From assembly GCA_013697265.1 (NCBI GenBank), contig JACCXE010000317.1, positions 1 to 24,852 of the forward strand: a stretch of 24,852 nt of DNA. Direction: 5' to 3'. The position numbers and the translations under genes are program-made. Shown here in pieces: positions 14,369 to 21,208 of this stretch. The notes under the pieces are model-generated. The model saw only the letters and a list, made by a program, of their open reading frames with translations, was not told where the DNA came from and did not search any database. The first letter of the stretch is position 1. Each line of letters starts with the position of its first letter. Origin of the DNA: Actinomycetota bacterium. Its GTDB lineage: Bacteria > Actinomycetota > Acidimicrobiia > Acidimicrobiales > JACCXE01.

Positions 14369-15235
14369 TTACGCGGCAGCGTGGGCGGCTGTCAGCTCGC
14401 GCTCCCAGCCTCGTAGAATGCGGCGGACGACGGGCTTGAACGCGACGAGCATCGCGGCCACGAACACGCCGCCCAGGACACCTGGACGCGGGACGAGTTC
14501 GAAGTCCATCGTGACCGTGGATCGATCGCCGTCGGGCTCGACTGCCCAGCGTCCTCGCATCGCCTGTAGCGGATAGGGATAGTCCGAGGTATCGACGTCG
14601 ACCGCGAACTGCCGACCTTCGTCCCAGAGCGTGCATGTTTCGTTCCAACCCCGTCCGAGCGTGTCATAGCAGCGGCGTTGCATCCCGGCTCCCTGCCCGC
14701 TCAGCACTTCAACTCGTGAGAGATTGGGCGCGAGCCGCCCGTACAGATCATGGTCGGTGAGCAGGGGCCACACGTCTGACGCGGGGGCGGCGAAGCGCCG
14801 TTCGACGTGGACGCGTTCGGGCACCGGCGAATCGAGATCAGCGAAGCGGCTCGCACCGCTACGCGATCGAAGCTGCGATACCGCGAAGCCGGCGACGACC
14901 AACGCGACACCACCGAGGATGGGCGCTGCCGCCTGGTCGAGATCCGCCGCCACCAACACGGCGGCGGTGGCTGCGACCCATGCGATGTCGGCCGTCGATA
15001 TGGCGAGCGTCCCGCGGAGCAGCCCTCGCGGCTCCCGCCCGGCGACGGCCAGGACGAGCGCGGCGAAGACGAGTAGCCCGACCCCGGTCGCGGCGACCAC
15101 GGGTCGGTTTCCGATGCCGAGGACGCTGTCGATCGGAGCGAAACCGAGAAGGGAGACCAGACCGCCGGCGGCAGAGAACGCGGCATCGGCGCGCAGAGTC
15201 CCGCGGAGGTGGTGAAAGGCGACAGTCGAATCCAC
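14369..15235 (-). CDS. Membrane protein with C-terminal SRPBCC (polyketide cyclase-like) domain
   Basis: A 288-residue protein. Residues ~12-125 hold four hydrophobic helices (FSAAGGLVSLLGFAPI, VVAATGVGLLVFAALVLAVAG, IAWVAATAAVLVAADL, APILGGVALVVAGFAVS). Residues ~138-285 form a START/SRPBCC fold: VHVERRFAAPASDVWPLLTDH, then WNETCTLWDEGRQFAVDVD, MRGRWAVEP and STVTMDFELVPRPG. The GTG start at 15233-15235 was preferred because longer frames run antisense into the TetR gene. SRPBCC domains bind hydrophobic ligands; the combination with an integral membrane part may sense or carry a lipid (inference). Its promoter is interlocked with that of the divergent TetR gene, a clear sign of shared regulation. 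Confidence 0.85.
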   Translation of the reverse strand: MDSTVAFHHLRGTLRADAAFSAAGGLVSLLGFAPIDSVLGIGNRPVVAATGVGLLVFAALVLAVAGREPRGLLRGTLAISTADIAWVAATAAVLVAADLDQAAAPILGGVALVVAGFAVSQLRSRSGASRFADLDSPVPERVHVERRFAAPASDVWPLLTDHDLYGRLAPNLSRVEVLSGQGAGMQRRCYDTLGRGWNETCTLWDEGRQFAVDVDTSDYPYPLQAMRGRWAVEPDGDRSTVTMDFELVPRPGVLGGVFVAAMLVAFKPVVRRILRGWERELTAAHAAA

Positions 15236-15241
15236 GCCGTC

Positions 15242-15270
15242 ACGATGACCGGCCGATCGTTCGTTGTCAA
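15242..15270 (-). promoter_or_regulatory. Promoter of the membrane-SRPBCC gene (leaderless)
   Basis: A consensus -35 TTGACA (15265-15270, minus strand), a 17-base spacer and CATCGT (15242-15247) are followed by 6 bases and the GTG start at 15233-15235. One of the two CGATCGTTCG repeats lies within the spacer. Confidence 0.6.
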
Positions 15271-15287
15271 GCGCACGATCGTTCGCT
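15254..15287. promoter_or_regulatory. Paired TetR operator sites between divergent promoters
   Basis: CGATCGTTCG occurs twice in the same orientation (15254-15263 and 15276-15285), 22 bases apart, about two helical turns. The second copy is embedded in an 18-base near-perfect palindrome, AGCGCACGATCGTTCGCT (15270-15287, one mismatched pair). Each copy falls in the spacer of one of the two divergent promoters, which is a good position for repression by the adjacent TetR protein. Confidence 0.65.
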
Positions 15288-15292
15288 ATGGT
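15264..15292 (+). promoter_or_regulatory. Promoter of the TetR gene at 15299 (leaderless)
   Basis: TTGTCA (15264-15269), a 17-base spacer and TATGGT (15287-15292) are followed by 6 bases and then the GTG at 15299-15301. The -35 overlaps the opposite-strand TTGACA by five bases, so the two divergent promoters compete for polymerase. Confidence 0.6.
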
Positions 15293-15298
15293 TAGAAC

Positions 15299-15880
15299 GT
15301 GCCGACACGACCGAGCGCCCGCGCCGACGTCCTCGCCGTCGCCGCCGACCGCGCCTCGACCGAGGGACTCGAAGGACTCACCATCGGCAGCCTCGCGGCT
15401 GGTCTGGGCATGTCCAAGAGCGGGGTCGTCGGACTCTTCGGGTCGAAGACGGACCTCCAAGTGGCGACGCTGCGCGCCGCGTCCGAACGTTTCCAGCGCG
15501 AGGTCATCGACGCCGTGGACGCCGACCCCGGCGTCGAGCGTCTCCGGCAACTCGCCTGCCGGTGGCTCGACCACGTTGCCACCGCCTACGCCGGCGGGTG
15601 TTTCTTTATCGCCGCAGCGGCGGACCTCGACGGACGGCCCGGCGCAGCACGCGACGTGCTCGTCGCGCTCGAGAGTTCCTGGATCGCCACGCTCTCGGCC
15701 GAAGCGAAGCTCGCGGTGCGGCTCGGCGAGCTGCCGCGCGACACCGACCCCGATCAGCTCGCGTTCGAGCTGTTCGCCACACTTCTCGCCGCCAACTTCT
15801 GGAACCAGCTGCTCGACGACCCCGGCGGCCTCGACCGCGCTCGCGTCGTCATCGACCGCCTGACCAACCCCGCCGGGTGA
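15299..15880 (+). CDS. TetR/AcrR family transcriptional regulator
   Basis: A 193-residue TetR protein. The HTH spans residues ~7-50: RADVLAVAADRASTEGLEGLT, then IGSLAAGLGMSKSGVVGLFGSK and TDLQVATL. The C-terminal half (FQREVIDAVDADPGVERLRQL, then GGCFFIAAAADLDGRPGAARD) matches the TetR_C group often found with lipid-metabolism genes. It is divergent from the membrane-SRPBCC gene and probably represses both through the repeats at 15254-15287. Its TGA lies 5 bases before the ATG of the broken LLM oxidoreductase, so the two were likely co-transcribed. Confidence 0.93.
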   Translation: MPTRPSARADVLAVAADRASTEGLEGLTIGSLAAGLGMSKSGVVGLFGSKTDLQVATLRAASERFQREVIDAVDADPGVERLRQLACRWLDHVATAYAGGCFFIAAAADLDGRPGAARDVLVALESSWIATLSAEAKLAVRLGELPRDTDPDQLAFELFATLLAANFWNQLLDDPGGLDRARVVIDRLTNPAG

Positions 15881-15885
15881 CGGCG

Positions 15886-16571
15886 ATGCGCATCGGACTG
15901 CTCAGTTTCGTGACCGACGAGTCCATGCCCATCGTCGACCTCGCGACCGAGGCCGAGGCCCGCGGGTTCGAGTCGCTCTTCGTTCCGAAGAAGGCGCACC
16001 TGCCCGTGAGCCGGCGGACGCCGTGGCCGGGAGGCGTGCTGCCCGATACCTACAAGCGCACCTACGACCCGTTCGTCGCGCTCGCCGCCGCCGCAGCCGT
16101 AACGAGCACGATCCGGCTCGGGACCGGAATCTGCATGGCCGTCGCCCGCGACCCGATCATCACGGCCAAGGAGGTGGCATCGCTCGACGCCATCTCGAAC
16201 GGGCGGTTCGTGTTCGGCATCGGCTACGGCTGGAACGCCGAGGAGATCGAAGACCACGGCGTGCCGTTCGCCAGCCGCGCCGCCGTCCTACGGGAGAAGG
16301 TGCTCGCCATGAAGGCCATCTGGAGCGGTGACGAGGCCGGATTCCAGGGCGAACACGTGTCATTCGAGGCGACCTGGTCGTGGCCCAAGCCGCGCCAGCG
16401 GCCGCACCCGCCGATCGTGATGGGCTCCAGGGCGAGCGCCGCCAACTTTCGAGACATCGCTGATTACTGCGACGGCTGGATGCCTATCGAATACTTCGGC
16501 AAGACCGAGCCGACGAGGTGCTGCCCCCACTCGACGCATTCGCGCCGCTCCTTGATCGATACGCGGGCTGA
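15886..16571 (+). pseudogene. LLM-class F420-dependent oxidoreductase, internally deleted and frameshifted
   Basis: The N-terminal ~205 residues are a normal luciferase-like F420 oxidoreductase: MRIGLLSFVTDESMPIVDLA, then YDPFVALAAAAAVTSTIRLGTGIC, SLDAISNGRFVFGIGYGWN, WSWPKPRQRPHPPIVMG and DYCDGWMPIEYFG. After about 16505 the frame loses homology. The family's C-terminus is found at once in another frame (DEVLPPLDAFAPLLDRYAG, 16512-16568, TGA 16569-16571). Roughly 50 residues expected between GWMPxxYFG and the DEVLPxLD tail are missing. Reading straight on gives a 256-residue protein with an unrelated Arg/Ser-rich tail ending at 16656. The enzyme is therefore probably inactive. Confidence 0.78.
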
Positions 16572-16630
16572 GGGATGGCCAGCACGCTCATGGTGCTCGA
16601 GTCGTCCGCCCGGTGTCGTCGCTCTCGAAC

Positions 16631-17452
16631 CTAGAAGCCTCGTTCGACGTCGATAGCTTCCTCGTCGGCGAAGGCCGCGGCCGCCCCGAGGAAGCGATAC
16701 GCCCACTCCTGTGCGAGCGGACGTGTTTCGCAGAACACGATCGGCACGTTGGGATAACGGACCTGCGCGGCGGCGAGCATCTCGGCGACCATCGACGGGG
16801 CGACGTACTTGAGCCGGAAGACGTCGGCCCAGCGGTCCTCCACCACGATCGCGGCGCGACGCGCCGTTGCGAGTTCGCCGAGCCTGACCAGGAGGCTGCC
16901 GTCGACCACGTTCGACGCGAGCTCCGTCAGCTTCTTGCGCTCGACGACACCGACGATCTCACCGTCGACCTCAACGGCGTAGTCGCCGACGGTCAGCGCA
17001 CGCTTCGTTAGTGCGACCTGTTGGCGCTCGAACTTCCATGCGTACCGCTCGCGGGTGTCGACCACGATCTCGATCACTCCCGCAGCGCTGCGCCGCGTCG
17101 GCAACCGCATGCCGGGCCGTGTCTTACGCGTCGTCTTGGCGGACTGCCAGAAGATCCCTTCGCGCCCACCGTTGAGCGTGGTGATCACGAACTGCGAACG
17201 GTTCTCCCGGTACCGGTCGAGAACGAGATCGATCGCGACGCCGCGCCGCGTGCAGGTCCGCACCGAGACCTCCTCGACGATCTCGGCGTCATCGGGCCAC
17301 TCGCCTCGGTGGCAGTACACCTTCGCGGTTCGGGGCCACGTGTCCTTCGCTTTAAGCACCAGCGGCTCAGGCCCGACCGGCACCCACAAGACGTAGGGCA
17401 GCGTGGACTCGGTGTCGGGGTTGCGAGCGATCCGGAACACTGCCTCCATCAT
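16631..17452 (-). CDS. ERCC4-domain nuclease (XPF/MUS81-type fold)
   Basis: A 273-residue protein. The first ~120 residues are an unrecognised domain. Residues ~127-250 form an ERCC4 nuclease fold, with the metal-site motifs VVDTRE (130-135), GDY (156-158) and VVERKK (169-174) in the expected order. The classical ERKxxxD motif reads ERKKLTE, with Glu in place of the Asp. Substrates of this fold are branched or structured DNA; no helicase or HhH2 domain is attached. Its ATG overlaps the fic stop by 4 bases (ATGA), so the two proteins are made together. A housekeeping repair, plasmid-exclusion or defence role are all open. Confidence 0.85.
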   Translation of the reverse strand: MMEAVFRIARNPDTESTLPYVLWVPVGPEPLVLKAKDTWPRTAKVYCHRGEWPDDAEIVEEVSVRTCTRRGVAIDLVLDRYRENRSQFVITTLNGGREGIFWQSAKTTRKTRPGMRLPTRRSAAGVIEIVVDTRERYAWKFERQQVALTKRALTVGDYAVEVDGEIVGVVERKKLTELASNVVDGSLLVRLGELATARRAAIVVEDRWADVFRLKYVAPSMVAEMLAAAQVRYPNVPIVFCETRPLAQEWAYRFLGAAAAFADEEAIDVERGF

Positions 17453-18612
17453 GCGCGCAACGGGTTCGAGCCGGCGAGGCCGAGCAGCTCCCGGCTCACG
17501 TAGAGGCGGCTCGGCCGGCCGGGGCCGTTCGGCTGCACGGTGCCGTGCTCGACGAGCACACTGGCATCGACGAGATCACGTAGCGCGGCGACCGCCGACT
17601 TCAGCGGGATCCCCAGCTCGGCCGCAACCGTGGGTCCGGTCAGCACGAGGTGTCGTGGCAGTAACTCGAGAACACGCCACGCCGCCGCGTTGCTGCGCAG
17701 GCGCCGAACGCCGGACCGGGGCGCTCCGAGACGTTCCTCCCACACAACACGCATCTGCTCCACCGCGGCGACGAGTTCCTGCTGGGCGCGGCCGGCACCC
17801 CACACCGCGTCGGCGAACCATCGCACCCACGTGTTGTGGTCGCCCAGACGAAACAGCACCAACCCGGCGCCGTAGCCGCCGACGTCGGCGGCGATGCTGG
17901 CGCTCACCGGCGGTGGCGTCACGATTGCGAGCCGACGCACGAGGACCCACGCGATCAGGACGCGGCCCACTCGACCGTTGCCGTCGGCGAAGGGATGGAT
18001 GATCTCGAACTGAGCATGGGCGACCGCAGCCTGGCTCACCGGATCGATGTCGTCGCGGCTGACGTAATCGACGAGGTCAGCGAGCAGGGCGGGCACCTCC
18101 TCGGGTGGCGGAGTCACGAGGTGGGCGTCGAGCGGTGACGTCCCGCCGATCCAGCCCTGCTCGTCCCGCAGGACGCCGACGTGTCGAGCCGGCGTTGGGC
18201 TGCCCGTCATCAAGGTGCGGTGCCAGCGGCACAGGTTCTCGACGGCGAGCGGGGCCGCCGCGGCCTCGTCAAGCGCTTGACTAACGGCGGCCAGGTTGGC
18301 AGCTACCCACGCGGCGGCGGCCGGCCCAGCCTGGACGCCGGCTTCGGCGAGAACGATATCAACGACCGGCGCCGTCACTCCCTCGATGAACGACGACGCC
18401 ACGCCCTCGGCCCGCAGCACGAGACGGCCGAGCGCGGCAAAGTCCTCAGGCATCGTCTCGGCGCCCTGCTCGACGGCGGCCTGCGCCCGAGCGACGCGCG
18501 CCACGGTGTCGGCGGTGAGCGCCAAGTCGCGCTCGGCGAGCCGAGTCGGCACGAACGCCTTCGCTCGACGTCCTCGCCAGACGATGGGCACCTCAACACC
18601 TGCGGGTTCCAC
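17449..18612 (-). CDS. Fic-family protein (probable AMP transferase) with C-terminal winged helix
   Basis: A 387-residue Fic protein. The N-terminal Fic_N region carries SSFIEG (73-78), which matches the inhibitory-helix motif (S/T)xxxE(G/N), so it is a self-inhibited class II type. The catalytic loop HPFADGNGRVGR (206-217) has the full HxFx(D/E)GNGRxxR signature with catalytic His206. Residues ~305-380 hold a winged-helix segment (PTVAAELGIPLKSAVAALRDLVDASVLVEHG) ending in RPSRLYVSRELLGL, as in many transcriptionally linked Fic proteins. The family transfers AMP to protein hydroxyls; the target is unknown. It is coupled to the ERCC4 nuclease gene. The upstream gap has AT-rich sequence with TTAACG at 18631 and 18653 (22 bases apart). 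Confidence 0.94.
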   Translation of the reverse strand: MEPAGVEVPIVWRGRRAKAFVPTRLAERDLALTADTVARVARAQAAVEQGAETMPEDFAALGRLVLRAEGVASSFIEGVTAPVVDIVLAEAGVQAGPAAAAWVAANLAAVSQALDEAAAAPLAVENLCRWHRTLMTGSPTPARHVGVLRDEQGWIGGTSPLDAHLVTPPPEEVPALLADLVDYVSRDDIDPVSQAAVAHAQFEIIHPFADGNGRVGRVLIAWVLVRRLAIVTPPPVSASIAADVGGYGAGLVLFRLGDHNTWVRWFADAVWGAGRAQQELVAAVEQMRVVWEERLGAPRSGVRRLRSNAAAWRVLELLPRHLVLTGPTVAAELGIPLKSAVAALRDLVDASVLVEHGTVQPNGPGRPSRLYVSRELLGLAGSNPLRA

Positions 18613-18686
18613 AGAACGCCTTTCGTACGTTTAACGTGTCAAGTGTATGTTATTAACGCTTGGGAGGACGTCGGTCGCTCAGCCGA

Positions 18687-19670
18687 TCAACCGCGTATTG
18701 CATTCGCCATACGCGCGAGCTCCCCCGGGATATCGGGGCCGGCGGGCTGGTAGACAATCTCGGTCACGCCCTGCGCCCCAAGCGCCGCGACCTTGTCGCG
18801 CAGCTGTGCCGGCGTCCCGCTGAAGCTAAACGCCGGGAGCATGTCCGCGGCCTCGAACACCGCGGCACGGTCGACGTCGGTGATCCGCACTAGGTGACCC
18901 TCATGCGTGACGAGGTGGCGCTCGCGCGCGGCGATTGCCTCGATGTCCCGAACCCAGGCCGCACCTCCTGGAAACCTACGCACCGCGTCCGGGCCGCCTC
19001 GCTCGTAGGTGGCATGAAATACCACTGCGATGGCGTGACCGGCGGCCGCCAGCACTCTCTCGCTACGCAGGTCCTCGCCTGTCTCCAACACTGTGCCGAA
19101 CTGCAGCAATGCGTGAGGTCGACCGGCGGCGGCGCTGTTCGGCACACCGGCCGCGAAAATACCGTCACCAACACGGTCCGCGACCGCCGTGCCCTTGGGA
19201 CCGTCCGCCCCGATATAGACGGCAACATCGACCCGTCGATCGGCGACCATTCCGTCGCTGTGCAACATCCGGATCGGAGCACCCTCCCACTCGACGGTCT
19301 CGCCGCGCAGCAAGCCACGCAGCACGCTGACGTAGTCCTCGACGAAGGACCAGCGAAGCGGCCGCTGCCCGAGGGTGTAGCGGCCGGTGAACCCAGAGCC
19401 GACGGCCACCGCGACGCGACCAGGTGCGAGACATACGAGCGACGCGATCGCGGCGGCGTTCGTCATCGGGTGGCGCAGGCTCGGCACGAGCACTCCCGGC
19501 CCGAGCCCGATCGTCGAGGTGCGGGTCGCGGCGAGCGCGAGCGCAACCCACACGTCGGAGGTGATGGCCGGCGAGTCGTACGCCCAGGCGCGGTGATAGC
19601 CAAGACGCTCCGCCTCAACCACGTGATCCGGGGTATCGATGCACGTCACGAATGCACACGACAGGTCCAC
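18687..19670 (-). CDS. LLM-class F420-dependent oxidoreductase
   Basis: A complete 327-residue luciferase-like (bacterial luciferase/F420) TIM-barrel protein. Recognisable parts are AERLGYHRAWAYDSPA, then DVWVALALAATRTSTIGLGPGVLVPSLRHP, the segment GRVAVAVGSGFTGRYTLGQ, and SFVEDYVSVLRGLLRGETVEWEGAPI. IYIGADGPKG-like residues (VAVYIGADGPKGTAVADRVGDGI) mark the phosphate-binding region. The C-terminal FSGTPAQLRDKVAALGAQGVTEIVYQP is typical. The cofactor is F420 or FMN; the substrate is unknown. It is the intact counterpart of the broken LLM gene at 15886, but not a close copy. The GTG start has a possible promoter upstream (19679-19707). Confidence 0.92.
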   Translation of the reverse strand: MDLSCAFVTCIDTPDHVVEAERLGYHRAWAYDSPAITSDVWVALALAATRTSTIGLGPGVLVPSLRHPMTNAAAIASLVCLAPGRVAVAVGSGFTGRYTLGQRPLRWSFVEDYVSVLRGLLRGETVEWEGAPIRMLHSDGMVADRRVDVAVYIGADGPKGTAVADRVGDGIFAAGVPNSAAAGRPHALLQFGTVLETGEDLRSERVLAAAGHAIAVVFHATYERGGPDAVRRFPGGAAWVRDIEAIAARERHLVTHEGHLVRITDVDRAAVFEAADMLPAFSFSGTPAQLRDKVAALGAQGVTEIVYQPAGPDIPGELARMANAIRG

Positions 19671-19678
19671 GGACGCGA

Positions 19679-19707
19679 ACGCTAGATCGTCGACGTATCC
19701 ACCTCAA
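19679..19707 (-). promoter_or_regulatory. Possible promoter of the LLM oxidoreductase gene
   Basis: On the minus strand TTGAGG (19702-19707), a 17-base spacer and TAGCGT (19679-19684) are followed by 8 bases and then the GTG start. No ribosome-binding site is visible. It is weaker than the other promoters listed here. Confidence 0.3.
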
Positions 19708-19725
19708 CGGAGGAGGAGGTCACCG

Positions 19726-21168
19726 TCACGCACGCCGACGAGTTGGCCCGCTCGTGACGACGAGCTCGTCAGCGGTGAGTGGCTCGCGCACATCGGTCTC
19801 ATAGCCCGATGCGAGGAGCGGGCCGGGGCGGTCCCCTTCGCAGCGGTGGAGCCACCACGTATCGGGTGCGCCTTTGAGCTCGTGCTCACCCCGCGACGAG
19901 AAGTCCAGCCCAGAGCCGAGCACCAGATCCTTCACCGTCGAGGAGACCAGCACCTCGCCCGGCTCGGCGGTCGACGCGATGCGGGCGGCCACGTTGACGG
20001 CGAGGCCGATGAGATCTCCGTCGCGCGTCGACTCGCACTCGCCGGTGTGGAGCCCGACCCGGATCTCCAGGCCACAGGACCGGGCCTCGTCGACCATCTC
20101 TACGGCGAACCGGACGGCGCGGGCCGGCCGAGCGAAGTGGACGAAGCGGCCGTCACCGGTGTGTTTGATCGCCTGGCCGCCGAAGCGCACCAGCAGGTCG
20201 TCCATGCGCCGGTCGTGGTCGTCCAGGCGTGCTAGCCACGCGGCGTCGCCAGCGGCGGCGAGCTGGCGGGTGGAGTCCACGATGTCGGTAAACACGATGG
20301 TGGTCAGCACCCGATCGTCGTCGTGGGGCCCGTGGGGCTGACCGGTGAGGAACTCTTCGATCGCGTCGGGCACGGCCTTGTCGTTGCCGATCCAGACCAT
20401 GTGGTCCTGTCCCGGCAGCACCACCAGCCGGGCGCCCTCGATGCGGCCGGCCAGATCGCGAGCACCCGAGACCGGGATCACTCGGTCCTCTTCGACGTGC
20501 AGCACCAGCGTAGGCACATGCACGGCGGCGGCCGCGGCTCGCACGTCGAAGCCGTGGTATCCCTGGAGTACCGACCGGGCCATGCCGGGGCTCATACATG
20601 CCCGTTCGATCGCCGGCAGGACCCACGCACGGTCCGGGTCGGCGGCCCAGGTCGGCGCCATCGCCGAGGCCAGGATGCCCTCGCCCCAGTGGGCGCACGC
20701 CGCGTCGATGATCGCCCACGCCTGAGCCATCTCGTCAGCGGACACGTCGAAGTCGGGGTACCAGTCGAGCGCGGCCCACGTGTCGAGCAGGATGAGCGCG
20801 TCGACCCGGTGCGGCTGTGTCGCGGCCAGGACGATGGACGGCAGCCCACCCTCGGAGTAGCCCAGCACCGCGGCGCGCTCGGAACCTACGGCGTCGAGCA
20901 CCGCGACCAGATCGGCCGTGCGCTGCTCCATGGTGGGCGCCGCCGGGATGGGGTCGGACAAGCCGGTGCCGGGCTTGTCGAAGAGGATCACCCGGCTGAA
21001 GGACCCCAGCCGCTCGAGCATGCCGGTCGCCTGCGGATCGGTCCACCACAGGTCCAGATGCGACATCGTGCCGCACACGAACAGCAGGTCACGCGGGCCG
21101 CTCCCGAAGACCTGATACGCGATACTCACGCCGGCGTTGTCTGCATACCGGACGTCGGGGGCCTTCAC
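19726..21168 (-). CDS. Alpha/beta hydrolase-class III adenylate cyclase fusion (LipJ/Rv1900c-like)
   Basis: A 480-residue two-domain signalling protein in the chosen form (GTG at 21166-21168, start VKAPDVRYADNAGVSIAYQV). An upstream in-frame start at 21261 would overlap the SDR gene. The hydrolase domain (~10-275) has nucleophile Ser105 in GYSEGG, with Asp228 and His256 (GQDHMVW) as likely triad partners. The cyclase domain (~285-445) has metal-binding Asp295 (VFTDIVDST) and Asp339 (HTGDGR), Lys335 for adenine recognition, and the Asn392/Arg396 transition-state pair (AVNVAARIA). All key residues are present, so both activities are plausible. The domain order and size match M. tuberculosis Rv1900c. 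The hydrolase may gate cAMP output by binding a small ester or lipid (inference). Confidence 0.93.
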   Translation of the reverse strand: MKAPDVRYADNAGVSIAYQVFGSGPRDLLFVCGTMSHLDLWWTDPQATGMLERLGSFSRVILFDKPGTGLSDPIPAAPTMEQRTADLVAVLDAVGSERAAVLGYSEGGLPSIVLAATQPHRVDALILLDTWAALDWYPDFDVSADEMAQAWAIIDAACAHWGEGILASAMAPTWAADPDRAWVLPAIERACMSPGMARSVLQGYHGFDVRAAAAAVHVPTLVLHVEEDRVIPVSGARDLAGRIEGARLVVLPGQDHMVWIGNDKAVPDAIEEFLTGQPHGPHDDDRVLTTIVFTDIVDSTRQLAAAGDAAWLARLDDHDRRMDDLLVRFGGQAIKHTGDGRFVHFARPARAVRFAVEMVDEARSCGLEIRVGLHTGECESTRDGDLIGLAVNVAARIASTAEPGEVLVSSTVKDLVLGSGLDFSSRGEHELKGAPDTWWLHRCEGDRPGPLLASGYETDVREPLTADELVVTSGPTRRRA

Positions 21169-21208
21169 CGGGCGAAGCGTACCGATACCCGCGTTGATGG
21201 GGTGAGGG

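Noticed and set aside
15236..15574. A long minus-strand extension of the membrane-SRPBCC frame up to 15574.
   Set aside because: It runs antisense through a well-supported TetR gene and upstream of the promoter found at 15242-15270; the extension has no recognisable domain.
14980..15885. A long plus-strand Arg-rich frame that runs into the LLM oxidoreductase.
   Set aside because: It is very rich in Arg, Pro and Ala, as expected of an off-frame reading of high-GC DNA, and overlaps two supported genes. The LLM homology begins only at the ATG at 15886.
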